Assembly: GCA_017395555.1 (NCBI GenBank)
Contig: JAFPUE010000121.1
Location: 1 to 55,124, forward strand
Direction: 5' to 3'
DNA length: 55,124 nt
Source: Ruminiclostridium sp.
GTDB taxonomy: Bacteria > Bacillota > Clostridia > Oscillospirales > Ruminococcaceae
Shown: piece by piece, positions 44,437 through 53,707 of the stretch
Numbering within the stretch: the first letter of the stretch is position 1
Layout: every line of letters begins with the position of its first letter
Made by a program: the position numbers and the translations under genes
The notes under the pieces: generated by a model
Seen by the model: only the letters and a program-made list of their open reading frames with translations
What the model was told of the DNA's origin: nothing
The model's database searches: none

Positions 44437-44919
44437 ATGGCTGAACAACAGACAAGTATTTTCAGGAAACAAAGCATTGAAAGCATTTCCTCGCCGGAAC
44501 AGCTCAACGACTATATCAAATCCGCTTCACCGAGCGTGTGGTTCATTCTCACCGCGGTGATATTCCTGCTTGCCGGGGTTTTCGTGTGGAGCATTTTCGG
44601 GCATATAGACACGGTGGTGACGGCGGGTTCGAGCTGCAAAAACGGCATACTCACGCTGTATATCCCGGAAAAGTACGACGAAACGCTGAAGACCGGAATG
44701 ACGGTGACCGCGGAGGGACGCGAATACACTATCTCCGAGATCACCACTGTACCGGTGCTGCTGACCGATGCCACAGACCCGTATGTTCTGCATATTTCCG
44801 GGCTTTCCTCAGGCGAATTCTGCATGATCGCAACGGCGCAGACTGACCTGCCCGACGGAATTTACTCCGCCGTGGTGACGTTCGACAGCGTAGCGCCGAT
44901 CTCGTTTATTACCAATTGA
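44437..44919 (+). CDS. Short HlyD-like secretion protein of NHLM type
   Basis: 160 residues. The start FRKQSIESISSPEQLNDYIK followed by a single transmembrane helix (about 35-52, WFILTAVIFLLAGVFVWSIF) is the N-terminus seen in NHLM bacteriocin-system HlyD proteins. The remainder is one compact beta-rich region without the long coiled coil of full HlyD adaptors, in keeping with a Gram-positive envelope. The ribosome site is weak. It lies between precursor and transporter genes. Confidence 0.8.
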   Translation: MAEQQTSIFRKQSIESISSPEQLNDYIKSASPSVWFILTAVIFLLAGVFVWSIFGHIDTVVTAGSSCKNGILTLYIPEKYDETLKTGMTVTAEGREYTISEITTVPVLLTDATDPYVLHISGLSSGEFCMIATAQTDLPDGIYSAVVTFDSVAPISFITN

Positions 44920-44941
44920 CAGCGTTAATGGAAAGGGTTTA

Positions 44942-47134
44942 GTGTTGGCAAATAAAGAAGTTAAAAAGCCTGTCAGAAAGGGCGTTGCCAAGGTACCCGT
45001 CGTGATGCAGCTCGAAGCGCTCGAATGCGGAGCCGCGGCTCTCACGATGATACTCGCGTACTACGACAGGTGGGTGCCGCTTGAACAGGTGCGCAAGGAC
45101 TGCGGTGTTTCACGCGACGGCTCCAACGCGAGAAATGTCGTCCGGGCAGCGAGGACATACGGGCTTTCCGCGCAGGGATATAAATTCGAGAACGCGTCCG
45201 ACATGAGAACAGGCGCGAAATTTCCGTGCATAATCCACTGGAATTTCAATCATTTCGTGGTGCTCAACGGCTTCCGCGGGAACAAGGCTTATCTGAACGA
45301 TCCCGCGCGCGGCAGCATCGCCGTGCCTATGGAGGAATTCGACAAGGCGTTCACGGGCATCGCCATGATGTTCGAGCCGAACGAGAGCTTTGAACCGGGC
45401 GGAAAACAGAAAAGCATCATCGGATTTGCAAAAAGACGGCTTAAAGGAGCGGGGACGGCTGTCGCTTTCGTGGCGTTCACTACGATACTCACTTCCCTGC
45501 TGAACATTATAGATCCCGCATTTTCAAGAATACTGCTTGACCGGCTGCTCACCGGGCAGAACCCCGACTGGTTCATTCCGTTCATTGCGGCGCTTGCCGT
45601 TTTCGGCGCGGTGCAGCTTGCGGTAGGCTGGATAAGGGCGGTATATTCTCTTCGCATAAACGGAAAGCTCGCCGCGGTTGGCAATTCCTCATTTATGTGG
45701 AGAGTTCTTCGTATGCCCATGGAGTTCTTTTCACAGCGCATGGCGGGTGATATCCAGCAGCGTCAGGACTCCAACGCCAATATTGCGGACATACTCGTGA
45801 ACACCTGCGCTCCGCTCGTTCTCAACACGGGAATGATGATCTTCAACCTCGTTGTAATGATACGCTTCAGCTGGGTACTCGCTCTTGTCGGAGTTGCTTC
45901 TATCGCGATAAATGTCTTTGTCTCAAATATCATCTCAAAAAAACGCGTGAATATCACCCGTGTGCAGATGCGCGACAACGGAAAGCTCGCGGGAGCGACG
46001 GTTGCGGGTGTCGAGATGATCGAGACCATAAAAGCGAGCGGCGCGGAGGACGGCTTCTTCGCGAAATGGGCTGGCTATCAGGCAAGCGTGAATACACAGC
46101 AGGTACGCTATGCGCACCTCAATGAATACCTCGGCATAATCCCGACACTGGTATCTGCCATAACATCCGACATCGTCTTTATCATCGGCGTTTTCCTCAC
46201 CATGCAGGGCGAATTTACCGCGGGTATGATAATCGCGTTCCATGGATATCTCGGTCAGTTCACCTCCCCTGCCTCAACGCTTATCTCCGCGGGACAGACG
46301 ATACAGGAGATGCGCTCGGAAATGGAGCGTGTCGATGACGTAATGGAATACCCGCTCGATCCGGCATTCGACGCTCCCGATGCCGCGGCGGACGACAGCA
46401 CCGAGTATAACAAGCTGACCGGAAGCATCGAGATAAAAAACATCACCTTCGGCTACTCACGGCTTGCGGAGCCGCTTATAAAGGATTTCAGCATGACGCT
46501 GAAACCGGGCAGCCGCGTCGCATTCGTCGGCACATCGGGCTGCGGCAAATCCACGCTGTCAAAGCTGATTTCCGGACTTTACAGACCGTGGAGCGGCGAG
46601 ATACTTTACGACGGAAAGCCCATAAACGAGATTGACCGCTCTGTTTTCACCGGCTCTCTCGCGGTAGTCGATCAGGATATCATAATGTTCGAGGACACCA
46701 TCGCGAACAATATCAAGATGTGGGACAACTCGATCGAGGATTTCGAGATGATAATGGCAGCCCGTGACGCGCAGCTGCACGAGGATATAATGAAGCGCGA
46801 CGGCGGCTACAATTACAGGATAACCGAAAACGGAAAGGACTTCTCCGGCGGTCAGCGTCAGCGTATGGAGATCGCGCGTGTGCTTGCGCAGGACCCTACT
46901 ATCGTCATTCTTGACGAGGCGACGAGCTCGCTGGACGCAAAGACCGAGTACGGTGTTGTTAACGCTATCAAAGACCGCGGCATCACCTGCATAGTTGTCG
47001 CGCACAGACTTTCTACCATTCGTGACTGCGACGAGATCATCGTTCTTGACAAGGGCAATGTCGTCGAGCGCGGCACCCATGACGAGCTTTTCGCCAAAGG
47101 CGGCTTCTACACAGAGCTCGTAAGCACGGAATAA
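44942..47134 (+). CDS. C39 peptidase-containing ABC transporter (NHLM type, peptidase/permease/ATPase)
   Basis: 730 residues from a GTG (a TTG follows it) after GGAAAGGG. Residues 1-140 are a C39 peptidase: Gln23, Cys29 in LECGAAALTMI, His104 in WNFNHFVVLNG, Asp120 in YLNDPARG. A six-helix exporter domain follows (about 165-460), then the ATPase with Walker A GTSGCGKST, signature FSGGQRQRMEIARV, Walker B IVILDEATSSLD and VVAHRLSTI. It should cut the precursor after GG and export the core. The neighbouring second transporter is typical of the NHLM system. Confidence 0.95.
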   Translation: MLANKEVKKPVRKGVAKVPVVMQLEALECGAAALTMILAYYDRWVPLEQVRKDCGVSRDGSNARNVVRAARTYGLSAQGYKFENASDMRTGAKFPCIIHWNFNHFVVLNGFRGNKAYLNDPARGSIAVPMEEFDKAFTGIAMMFEPNESFEPGGKQKSIIGFAKRRLKGAGTAVAFVAFTTILTSLLNIIDPAFSRILLDRLLTGQNPDWFIPFIAALAVFGAVQLAVGWIRAVYSLRINGKLAAVGNSSFMWRVLRMPMEFFSQRMAGDIQQRQDSNANIADILVNTCAPLVLNTGMMIFNLVVMIRFSWVLALVGVASIAINVFVSNIISKKRVNITRVQMRDNGKLAGATVAGVEMIETIKASGAEDGFFAKWAGYQASVNTQQVRYAHLNEYLGIIPTLVSAITSDIVFIIGVFLTMQGEFTAGMIIAFHGYLGQFTSPASTLISAGQTIQEMRSEMERVDDVMEYPLDPAFDAPDAAADDSTEYNKLTGSIEIKNITFGYSRLAEPLIKDFSMTLKPGSRVAFVGTSGCGKSTLSKLISGLYRPWSGEILYDGKPINEIDRSVFTGSLAVVDQDIIMFEDTIANNIKMWDNSIEDFEMIMAARDAQLHEDIMKRDGGYNYRITENGKDFSGGQRQRMEIARVLAQDPTIVILDEATSSLDAKTEYGVVNAIKDRGITCIVVAHRLSTIRDCDEIIVLDKGNVVERGTHDELFAKGGFYTELVSTE

Positions 47135-47149
47135 GGCAGGTGATGAGAT

Positions 47150-49333
47150 TTGGGATGGTTTGACGAACAGATCAAACAGCGAAAACGCAGCGACGATGAG
47201 CTTTTCACCGAAGCGTTCATAGATATAGCCGGTTCCGTCATGGGCAGGAAGATCTCCGCCGCCCTCAGCGACAGCCTTACCGTAACCAAGAACGAGATAG
47301 ACCGCATACTCAGATTCTATCACGCAAGATCGCGCGATATCCCCGACAATATCACCGACGTTAATGACCGCATCGACTACCTTCTGCGCCCGAACGGGAT
47401 AATGCAGCGCCCGGTGAAGCTCGCGAAGGGCTGGTATAAGGATGCCGTCGGTGCTATGCTCGGCGTGCGCAGATCGGACGGGCAGGTCACTGCCCTGCTC
47501 CCCTCGGGACTTACCGGGTACTGCTTTTACGACGAGAACGGAAAACGTGTCAGGATAAACCGCAAAAACGCCGGGCTCTTCGAGGACGAGGCGCTCGCCT
47601 TCTACAAGCCCTTCCCGCTCCGCAGCATCGGCATTTCCGATATCCTGCGGTATATGCTCGGAACGATCTCCCGCGCTGACATCATTCTGATACTCTCCGC
47701 GCTCCTCGCTTCCTCGCTGATCGGCTTGTTCATGCCACTGATAAACAAGATCGTGTTCGCTCATGTCGTCGATTCCGGCAGTATGCGTCTGCTGTTCTCG
47801 ATCGCCGTTTTCCTTGTGTGCGTGACGATAAGCTCGACTGTTACGGATTCGATCAAGTCTATGCTTATGGCAAGGCTCAATACAAAAATGTCGCTTATGG
47901 TGGAATCGGCATCAATGATGCGCGTTATGTCGCTCCCCGCCACATTTTTCAAGGATTACGGCTCCGGTGAGCTGACGCAGAGAATGCAGTATATCGGCAC
48001 TCTCTGCTCGATGATCGTCGGTACGATACTTTCCACAAGCATAACCTCCGTTTTCTCGCTGATCTACATAGCACAGATCTTTGAATACTCACCCGCGCTT
48101 CTTATCCCGTCGATAGCCATAACGCTGACAACTCTGCTGTTTTCGGTGATCTCAACGCTGGTGCAGATGAAGATAAGCAAGCAGCGAATGGAGCTCGACT
48201 CAAAGAAAAGCGGTATGACCTACGCGCTCATTACGGGCGTGCAGAAAATAAGAATGTCCGGTTCGGAAAAAAGAGCCTTTGCACGCTGGGGAAAGCTCTA
48301 CGCCCGCGTGTCGGAGCTCGAATATGACCCGCCGATGTTCCTGAAAGTGAACAGTGTTATCTGCACGGCGATAGCCCTTGTCGGCAACATCGCTCTGTAC
48401 AGCTCGGCGGTGAGCAGCGGCATTTCCGTACCGGATTACTACGCGTTCACTGTCGCGTTCGGAATGATATCCGGCGCGTTCACGAACCTTTCGGGAATAG
48501 CGCTCACCGCGGCGAACATAAAGCCGATACTCGAAATGGCAGAGCCGATACTCAAAGCAGTACCCGAGGTCTCCGAGGGCAAGGAGACCGTCACCCGCAT
48601 TTCCGGTAATATCGAGCTTAACAATGTCTCGTTCAGATACAACGAGAATATGCCCCTCGTGGTAGATGATATGTCGCTGAAGATACGTCCCGGTCAGTAT
48701 GTCGCTATCGTCGGCAAGACCGGCTGCGGCAAGTCCACGCTCGTCCGGCTGCTGCTCGGATTTGAGAAGCCGCAGAAGGGCGCGATATACTACGACGGGA
48801 GGGATATCAACAATCTCGATCTCAAATCCCTGCGCAGGAAGATAGGCGTTGTGACGCAGGACGGCAAGCTGTTTCAGGGCGATATCTACTCGAATATCAC
48901 CATTTCCGCTCCGCAGCTCACAGTCGATGACGCGTGGGAAGCCGCCGAGCTCAGCGGACTTGCGGACGATATCCGCGCTATGCCTATGGGTATGTACACC
49001 GTCATTTCCGAGGGACAGGGCGGAATTTCCGGCGGTCAGAAGCAGCGCCTTATGATAGCAAGGGCTGTCGCGCCGAAGCCGAAGCTGCTGATATTCGACG
49101 AGGCTACCTCCGCGCTGGACAACATCACGCAGAAAAAAGTCTCGGATTCTCTCGCGCAGCTCAAATGCACGCGTATCGTCATTGCGCACCGCCTTTCCAC
49201 TATCAGGCAGTGTGACCGCATTATCGTGCTCGACAGCGGCAGAATAATCGAGGACGGCACCTACGACGAGCTTATCGCGAAAAACGGCTTCTTTGCCGAG
49301 CTCGTCTCCCGACAGAGAGTCGATGTTAATTAA
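47150..49333 (+). CDS. Second ABC transporter of the NHLM-type system (permease/ATPase)
   Basis: 727 residues from a TTG after AGGTGA. About 160 N-terminal residues (GRKISAALSDSLTVTKNEID, then LLPSGLTGYCFYDENGKRVR) form the extra domain of NHLM_ABC2-type proteins in place of a peptidase. An exporter membrane domain (about 175-450) and ATPase follow: GKTGCGKSTLVRLLLG, ISGGQKQRLMIARAV, LLIFDEATSALD, VIAHRLSTI. It probably forms a heterodimer with the C39 transporter. The gene begins 15 bases after the preceding stop. Confidence 0.93.
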   Translation: MGWFDEQIKQRKRSDDELFTEAFIDIAGSVMGRKISAALSDSLTVTKNEIDRILRFYHARSRDIPDNITDVNDRIDYLLRPNGIMQRPVKLAKGWYKDAVGAMLGVRRSDGQVTALLPSGLTGYCFYDENGKRVRINRKNAGLFEDEALAFYKPFPLRSIGISDILRYMLGTISRADIILILSALLASSLIGLFMPLINKIVFAHVVDSGSMRLLFSIAVFLVCVTISSTVTDSIKSMLMARLNTKMSLMVESASMMRVMSLPATFFKDYGSGELTQRMQYIGTLCSMIVGTILSTSITSVFSLIYIAQIFEYSPALLIPSIAITLTTLLFSVISTLVQMKISKQRMELDSKKSGMTYALITGVQKIRMSGSEKRAFARWGKLYARVSELEYDPPMFLKVNSVICTAIALVGNIALYSSAVSSGISVPDYYAFTVAFGMISGAFTNLSGIALTAANIKPILEMAEPILKAVPEVSEGKETVTRISGNIELNNVSFRYNENMPLVVDDMSLKIRPGQYVAIVGKTGCGKSTLVRLLLGFEKPQKGAIYYDGRDINNLDLKSLRRKIGVVTQDGKLFQGDIYSNITISAPQLTVDDAWEAAELSGLADDIRAMPMGMYTVISEGQGGISGGQKQRLMIARAVAPKPKLLIFDEATSALDNITQKKVSDSLAQLKCTRIVIAHRLSTIRQCDRIIVLDSGRIIEDGTYDELIAKNGFFAELVSRQRVDVN

Positions 49334-49410
49334 CAATTAACAATTGCGGTGCGCCTGCGGCGCAAATCTTGATCGTGACGAGATCCGATTCCTTTTTGTC
49401 ACGATCAAAA
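49334..49410 (+). repeat. Third copy of the short gene-end repeat
   Basis: Directly after the transporter stop: AATTAACAATTGCGG, then GCGCC-TGC-GGCGC and GATCGTGACGAGA, followed by GTCACGATC that can pair back. It resembles the inverted pair at 16306-16458. Confidence 0.55.
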
Positions 49411-49430
49411 ACACTGCGAATACAAAACAA

Positions 49431-49470
49431 AAACGCTTTCCCAAGCACTTTTACAGCCGGGAAAGCGTTT
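49431..49470. terminator. Terminator between exporter operon and metY
   Basis: AAACGCTTTCCC pairs perfectly with GGGAAAGCGTTT across a 16-base loop. It is followed by CTTTAAAT on the plus strand and preceded by an A-rich run that serves the minus strand. Confidence 0.82.
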
Positions 49471-49503
49471 CTTTAAATAAATTATAGATTTTAAAATGAA
49501 AAA

Positions 49504-50775
49504 TTAATCAATTGCTTCAAACGCCTGTTTGAGGTCAGCGAGTATGTCTTCGATGTTTTCAAGACCTACGGAGAATCTTATCATGCCGCCGTCAATGCCC
49601 GCAGCGACAAGCTGCTCGTCGGTGAGCTGGCGGTGTGTGGCGGAAGCCGGGTGCAGCACACAGGTACGGATATCCGCAACGTGTACCTCGTTGGAAGCGA
49701 GCTTTAAGCTGTCCATAAACTTTACGGCTACGCTTCTGCCGCCCTTGATCGAGAAGGAGATAACACCCGCGGCTCCGAGCGGGAGATACTTCTGCACGAG
49801 CGGATAATACTTGTTGCCCTCAAGACCCGGATAGAACACGGATTCTACCTTGTCATTCTCTGCGAGATACTTTGCGACGATCTTCGCGTTCTCAACATAC
49901 TGCTTCATTCTGACGGGCAACGTCTCTATGCCGAGGTTGAGCAGGAACGACGAGTTTGCCGCCGGATAGCATCCGAAGTCTCTCATGAGCTGCATTCTCG
50001 CCTTTACGATGTACGGCGCGAACGGGTATTTTTCGGTGTAAACCGTGCCGTGGTAGCTCTCGTCCGGCTCGGTCATGCACGGGAACTTCCCGCTCGCCGC
50101 CCAGTCGAACTTGCCGGAATCGACTATAACACCGCCTACCTGTACCGCGTGTCCGTCGAGATACTTCGATGTGGAATGTACGATTATGTCCGCACCCCAC
50201 TCTATCGGTCTGCACAGATACGGTGTGGCGAAGGTGTTGTCAACAATGAGCGGAACGCCGTTCGCGTGAGCAGCCTTCGCGAATTTCTCGATATCGAGCA
50301 CGGTCAGCGCCGGGTTTGCGATAGTCTCGCCGAAAACGAGCTTCGTGTTCGGCTTGAATGCCGCGTTAAGCTCCTCGGGCGTGCAGTCCGGGTCAACGTA
50401 GATGCACTCTATTCCGAGCTTTTTGAGTGTTATGCTGAACAGGTTTATCGTTCCGCCGTAGATAGATGTGGAGGATATGAAGCTGTCGCCGGATTCGCAG
50501 ATATTGAGAATACTGCAAAGTGTTGCCGCCTGCCCGGAGGATGTACACATCGCCGCTGCGCCGCCTTCAAGAGCTGCTATCTTCTTCTCAACCGCGTCGG
50601 TGGTGGGATTTTCAAATCTCGAATAGATAAGGCTCTTTGTGGGATCGTCAAATACCGCCGCAACCTCGTCGGTGGAGTCGTAAACGTAGGTGGTGCTCTG
50701 TACTATCGGCATAACGCGGGGTTCGCCGTTCTTCGGTGTGTAGCCTTCATGAAGGCACTGGGTCTCTATTTTCAT
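49504..50775 (-). CDS. metY: O-acetylhomoserine sulfhydrylase (PLP-dependent)
   Basis: 423 residues of the Cys/Met-metabolism PLP family. YSRFENPTTDAVEKKIAALE and the cofactor lysine in ADIIVHSTSKYLDGHAVQVG (Lys near 209) are clear. Length and the FPCMTEPDESYHG insertion fit MetY-type O-acetylhomoserine aminocarboxypropyltransferase rather than the shorter cystathionine synthases. It would make homocysteine from O-acetylhomoserine and sulfide. GAAAGGAAG precedes the ATG and a strong promoter lies at 50809. Single gene; no S-box riboswitch is visible in the short leader. Confidence 0.93.
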   Translation of the reverse strand: MKIETQCLHEGYTPKNGEPRVMPIVQSTTYVYDSTDEVAAVFDDPTKSLIYSRFENPTTDAVEKKIAALEGGAAAMCTSSGQAATLCSILNICESGDSFISSTSIYGGTINLFSITLKKLGIECIYVDPDCTPEELNAAFKPNTKLVFGETIANPALTVLDIEKFAKAAHANGVPLIVDNTFATPYLCRPIEWGADIIVHSTSKYLDGHAVQVGGVIVDSGKFDWAASGKFPCMTEPDESYHGTVYTEKYPFAPYIVKARMQLMRDFGCYPAANSSFLLNLGIETLPVRMKQYVENAKIVAKYLAENDKVESVFYPGLEGNKYYPLVQKYLPLGAAGVISFSIKGGRSVAVKFMDSLKLASNEVHVADIRTCVLHPASATHRQLTDEQLVAAGIDGGMIRFSVGLENIEDILADLKQAFEAID

Positions 50776-50808
50776 TTTCAGACTTCCTTTCGGATTTTTA
50801 TTTCATTT

Positions 50809-50837
50809 ATTATAGCACATATCCGGGTCAATGTCAA
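50809..50837 (-). promoter_or_regulatory. Sigma-A promoter of metY
   Basis: Minus strand TTGACA (50837-50832), 17 bp, TATAAT (50814-50809). Confidence 0.88.
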
Positions 50838-50854
50838 TCACGAACTATTCCCGT

Positions 50855-51157
50855 TTACCTCACCGCCTTCCACGCAAGCTCGCTGTACTTGCGCTTTGTC
50901 GCGAGCCCGCCGCGGATATGCCGCTCCTGCTTGTTGCGTTCGAGCACTTCCCTCACCTGCCTGTGCAGCTCCGGGTCAACCTTTTCGAGCCTTGCCGTAA
51001 TATCCTGATGTACCGTGCTTTTGCTTATCCCGAATACTTTTCCTGCGTTTCTGACTGTCGCGTCGTTGTCTATCATATACTGTGCGAGGCTTACACATCT
51101 TTCCTGTTTTGTTCCGCAGACGGCTGCCGCCGCCCTTGTGTTTTTATTCTGTGACAT
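50855..51157 (-). CDS. spoIIID: Sporulation transcription factor SpoIIID
   Basis: 100 residues. ERCVSLAQYMIDNDATVRNA, then GKVFGISKSTVHQDITARLE (helix-turn-helix) and NKQERHIRGGLATKRKYSE are diagnostic of SpoIIID, the mother-cell regulator acting with sigma-E. The N-terminus carries a short extra MSQNKNTRAAAAVCG. GGAGGGG precedes the ATG. No terminator separates it from metY, whose promoter lies just downstream. Confidence 0.96.
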   Translation of the reverse strand: MSQNKNTRAAAAVCGTKQERCVSLAQYMIDNDATVRNAGKVFGISKSTVHQDITARLEKVDPELHRQVREVLERNKQERHIRGGLATKRKYSELAWKAVR

Positions 51158-51177
51158 GGTATCGCCCCTCCGATCAA

Positions 51178-51220
51178 AAATTGATATATCAATTTATATG
51201 CGGGTGTCCCCGTCAATATG
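51178..51220 (-). promoter_or_regulatory. Candidate sigma-E promoter and palindrome before spoIIID
   Basis: Minus strand CATATT (51220-51215), 14 bp, CATATAAA (51200-51193) resembles the sigma-E consensus spacing. Directly after it lies a perfect 18-base palindrome AAATTGATATATCAATTT (51195-51178). In Bacillus spoIIID is sigma-E dependent; the match here is by eye. Confidence 0.45.
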
Positions 51221-51298
51221 TTTACAGGCAAATCGGCATATAAACCGCTCAATTATCGTCGATATTTTGTGCATAACCGACAACATTTCCGAAAGATA

Positions 51299-51327
51299 TT
51301 GATTATTCCGGCATTTTTGTATATAAT
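51299..51327 (+). promoter_or_regulatory. Sigma-A promoter of the citrate synthase gene
   Basis: TTGATT at 51299-51304, 17 bp, TATAAT at 51322-51327. Confidence 0.78.
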
Positions 51328-51365
51328 AGTATTATGTGTCAAAAAACCGAAAGGATAATGCAGAT

Positions 51366-52754
51366 ATGCCGATAGATATATACAATGACAAGGAGATAAT
51401 CAACCCCAAGGAGGGCGAAAAGCAGCTTCTTGAGGAGCTCTACGACAGCTGCCTGAGCGAAGGCAGGATAGACCCCGCGCTGTACGTTGAGTACGACGTA
51501 AAAAGAGGGCTTCGCGACAGCACCGGAAAAGGCGTTCTCACAGGTCTTACCGAGATATCCGACGTGGTTTCCTACAACATCATCGACGGCAAGAAGATAC
51601 CGTGCGACGGACGGCTGTACTACCACAACTACAACATCGTCGATCTCGTGAACGGCTTCAAGGGCAGACGCCACAATTTCGAGGAGACTACATACCTCCT
51701 TCTGTTCGGCAAGCTCCCGAATGCCGATCAGCTCATGCGCTTCGACAAGCTCATAAGCGCGTATCAGAACCTCTCGAACAACTTCACACGAGACGTTATC
51801 ATGAAAGCGCCTAGCTCGAATATAATGAACGCGCTCCAGAAAAGCGTGCTGACACTGTATTCCTACGACGACAACCCCGAGGACATTTCCGCGAAGAACG
51901 TTCTGCGCCAGTCGATACAGATAATCGCGAAGATGCCGCTTATCTCGGTGTACGCTTATTGTGCTTACAGACATTTCAAGCTCCACGAGAGCCTTATGAT
52001 AAGAAACCCGCTGCCGGAATACTCGACAGCGGAGAACATACTGTATATGCTGCGTGAGACGGGCGAGTTCACACCGCTGGAGGCGGACGTGCTCGACAAG
52101 GCTCTTGTTATACACGCGGAGCACGGCGGCGGCAACAACTCCACCTTCACCACGCACGTCGTAACGTCCTCCGGCACGGACACATACTCCGCAGTCGCGG
52201 CGGCTATCGCTTCCCTGAAAGGCTTCCGTCACGGCGGCGCGAACATGAAGACAAAGCATATGCTCGAAGATATCAAGACGCACGTTCTCGACTGGCATAA
52301 CGAGGGCGCTATACGGGAATACGTCGCGAAGATCGTGGACAAGCAGGCTTTTGACTGCACGGGTCTTGTTTACGGTGTCGGACACGCCGTTTATACGCGC
52401 TCCGATCCGCGTGAGGTCATTCTCAAGGAATACGCGAAGAAGCTCGCGGCGGAAAAGGGCAGGCTCGCGGAATACGACTTCTATGACCGCGTTGAGCGGA
52501 TCGCAAAGGAAGTAATTGCGGAAAAGCGCCACCTTTTCAAGCCTATCTGCGCAAACGTCGATTTTTACAGCGGATTTGTCTATGATATGCTGCGCATACC
52601 GGAGGAATTATTCACACCGATATTCGCGATATCGAGAATATCCGGCTGGTCAGCGCACAGGCTCGAAGAGATAATCAACAACGGAAAGATAATACGTCCC
52701 GCGTACAAGTACGTTGCAGAGCATCTCGACTATGTGCCGCTTGAGGAAAGATAA
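51366..52754 (+). CDS. gltA: Citrate synthase
   Basis: 462 residues. The active site is recognisable from ALVIHAEHGGGNNSTFTTHV (His), FRHGGANMK, GLVYGVGHAVYTRSDPRE (His) and NVDFYSGFVYDML (Asp). It condenses oxaloacetate and acetyl-CoA. The N-terminal extension of about 60 residues and the length fit the longer Clostridia type. The ATG at 51366 is chosen because the in-frame GTG at 51336 lies only a few bases after the predicted transcription start; AAAGGA stands upstream. It is followed by the exonuclease gene after six bases. Confidence 0.93.
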   Translation: MPIDIYNDKEIINPKEGEKQLLEELYDSCLSEGRIDPALYVEYDVKRGLRDSTGKGVLTGLTEISDVVSYNIIDGKKIPCDGRLYYHNYNIVDLVNGFKGRRHNFEETTYLLLFGKLPNADQLMRFDKLISAYQNLSNNFTRDVIMKAPSSNIMNALQKSVLTLYSYDDNPEDISAKNVLRQSIQIIAKMPLISVYAYCAYRHFKLHESLMIRNPLPEYSTAENILYMLRETGEFTPLEADVLDKALVIHAEHGGGNNSTFTTHVVTSSGTDTYSAVAAAIASLKGFRHGGANMKTKHMLEDIKTHVLDWHNEGAIREYVAKIVDKQAFDCTGLVYGVGHAVYTRSDPREVILKEYAKKLAAEKGRLAEYDFYDRVERIAKEVIAEKRHLFKPICANVDFYSGFVYDMLRIPEELFTPIFAISRISGWSAHRLEEIINNGKIIRPAYKYVAEHLDYVPLEER

Positions 52755-52759
52755 GCGAT

Positions 52760-53707
52760 ATGAATTATCTGATATTTGACCTTGAATGGAACCAGCCCTC
52801 CGGCTCCGACAAATCCCCCGATCTGCCGCACGGTGAGATCATACAGATCGGCTTCATCACGGTGAACGACACCATGGAGATAACCCGGCGCGGCGAGCTT
52901 ACCATAAAGCCTGTGGTGTACAGGAAAATGAACCCGTATGTCAGCACGCTGACCGGCATAAAGCAGTCTGACATAGACGCGGGAATGACGTTCGCCGAAG
53001 CGTTCGTGCAGATGCGTGAGCTTTTCACGCCGGAGACGGTGCTGATAACTTGGGGCGACGACGATATGCCGATACTGCGGGACAATTTGAAGTATCACGG
53101 CATTGCCGACGATGTGCTCCCTGTGCATTACAATTTACAGCGTATATTCGCGTCGCAGACGGACTCGAAGCTGCGGCAGACGGGTCTGAAAAGCGCTTTG
53201 GAAACGCTCGGCATAACCGAGGAAATGAAGGCGCACGACGCTCTGAACGACGCGTATATGACATATCTTATCGCGTGCGAGCTCGACATGGCTCTCGGCA
53301 TCGCGAAATATGCGGCGTTCACGGAAGCCACCGCGGCGAAGAAGCCGGCTTGGGAGAGCACGGAACCTGCGTTTCTTGTGCGGCTCCCGTTTGATAAGAA
53401 TCCCTCGTCCTTTGCGGGAGAATGCCGGAAGCTGCATATATGCTGTCCTATCTGCGGAGCCGACATATCGGGCGCGGATATCTTCCGTCAGGGCAAGAAC
53501 TCGTTTGTGGCGGCATCATTCTGCGGATGCAGGGAAAGGCTTTTTGTGCGCTACGAGCTGAAAAACGGACATATCACGGTATCGGCGCACGAGATGACGA
53601 AGGAGCTTGAAGTTGTGTATTCCGCGCGTGTGAGAAGCAAGGAAAAGCGAGAGAAGCGCCGCGAGATATACAAGATAATAGCGAAGGCAAAAAAGAACGA
53701 AAAATGA
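52760..53707 (+). CDS. DEDDh 3'-5' exonuclease with C-terminal zinc-ribbon-like segment
   Basis: 315 residues. The Exo I motif is FDLEWNQ (Asp-x-Glu), Exo II lies in ITWGDDDMPILRDNLKYHG, and Exo III is AHDALNDAYMT with the catalytic His and Asp, as in DnaQ/KapD-type nucleases acting on DNA or RNA ends. After residue 230, CCPICGAD and CGCRERLF place four cysteines as in a zinc ribbon. The C-terminus is strongly basic. It overlaps the next gene by four bases (ATGA). Confidence 0.88.
   Translation: MNYLIFDLEWNQPSGSDKSPDLPHGEIIQIGFITVNDTMEITRRGELTIKPVVYRKMNPYVSTLTGIKQSDIDAGMTFAEAFVQMRELFTPETVLITWGDDDMPILRDNLKYHGIADDVLPVHYNLQRIFASQTDSKLRQTGLKSALETLGITEEMKAHDALNDAYMTYLIACELDMALGIAKYAAFTEATAAKKPAWESTEPAFLVRLPFDKNPSSFAGECRKLHICCPICGADISGADIFRQGKNSFVAASFCGCRERLFVRYELKNGHITVSAHEMTKELEVVYSARVRSKEKREKRREIYKIIAKAKKNEK

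Noticed and set aside
49480-50850. SAM or other methionine-linked riboswitch before metY
   Set aside because: The leader between the promoter and start codon is only about 30 bases, too short for a known S-box or T-box.
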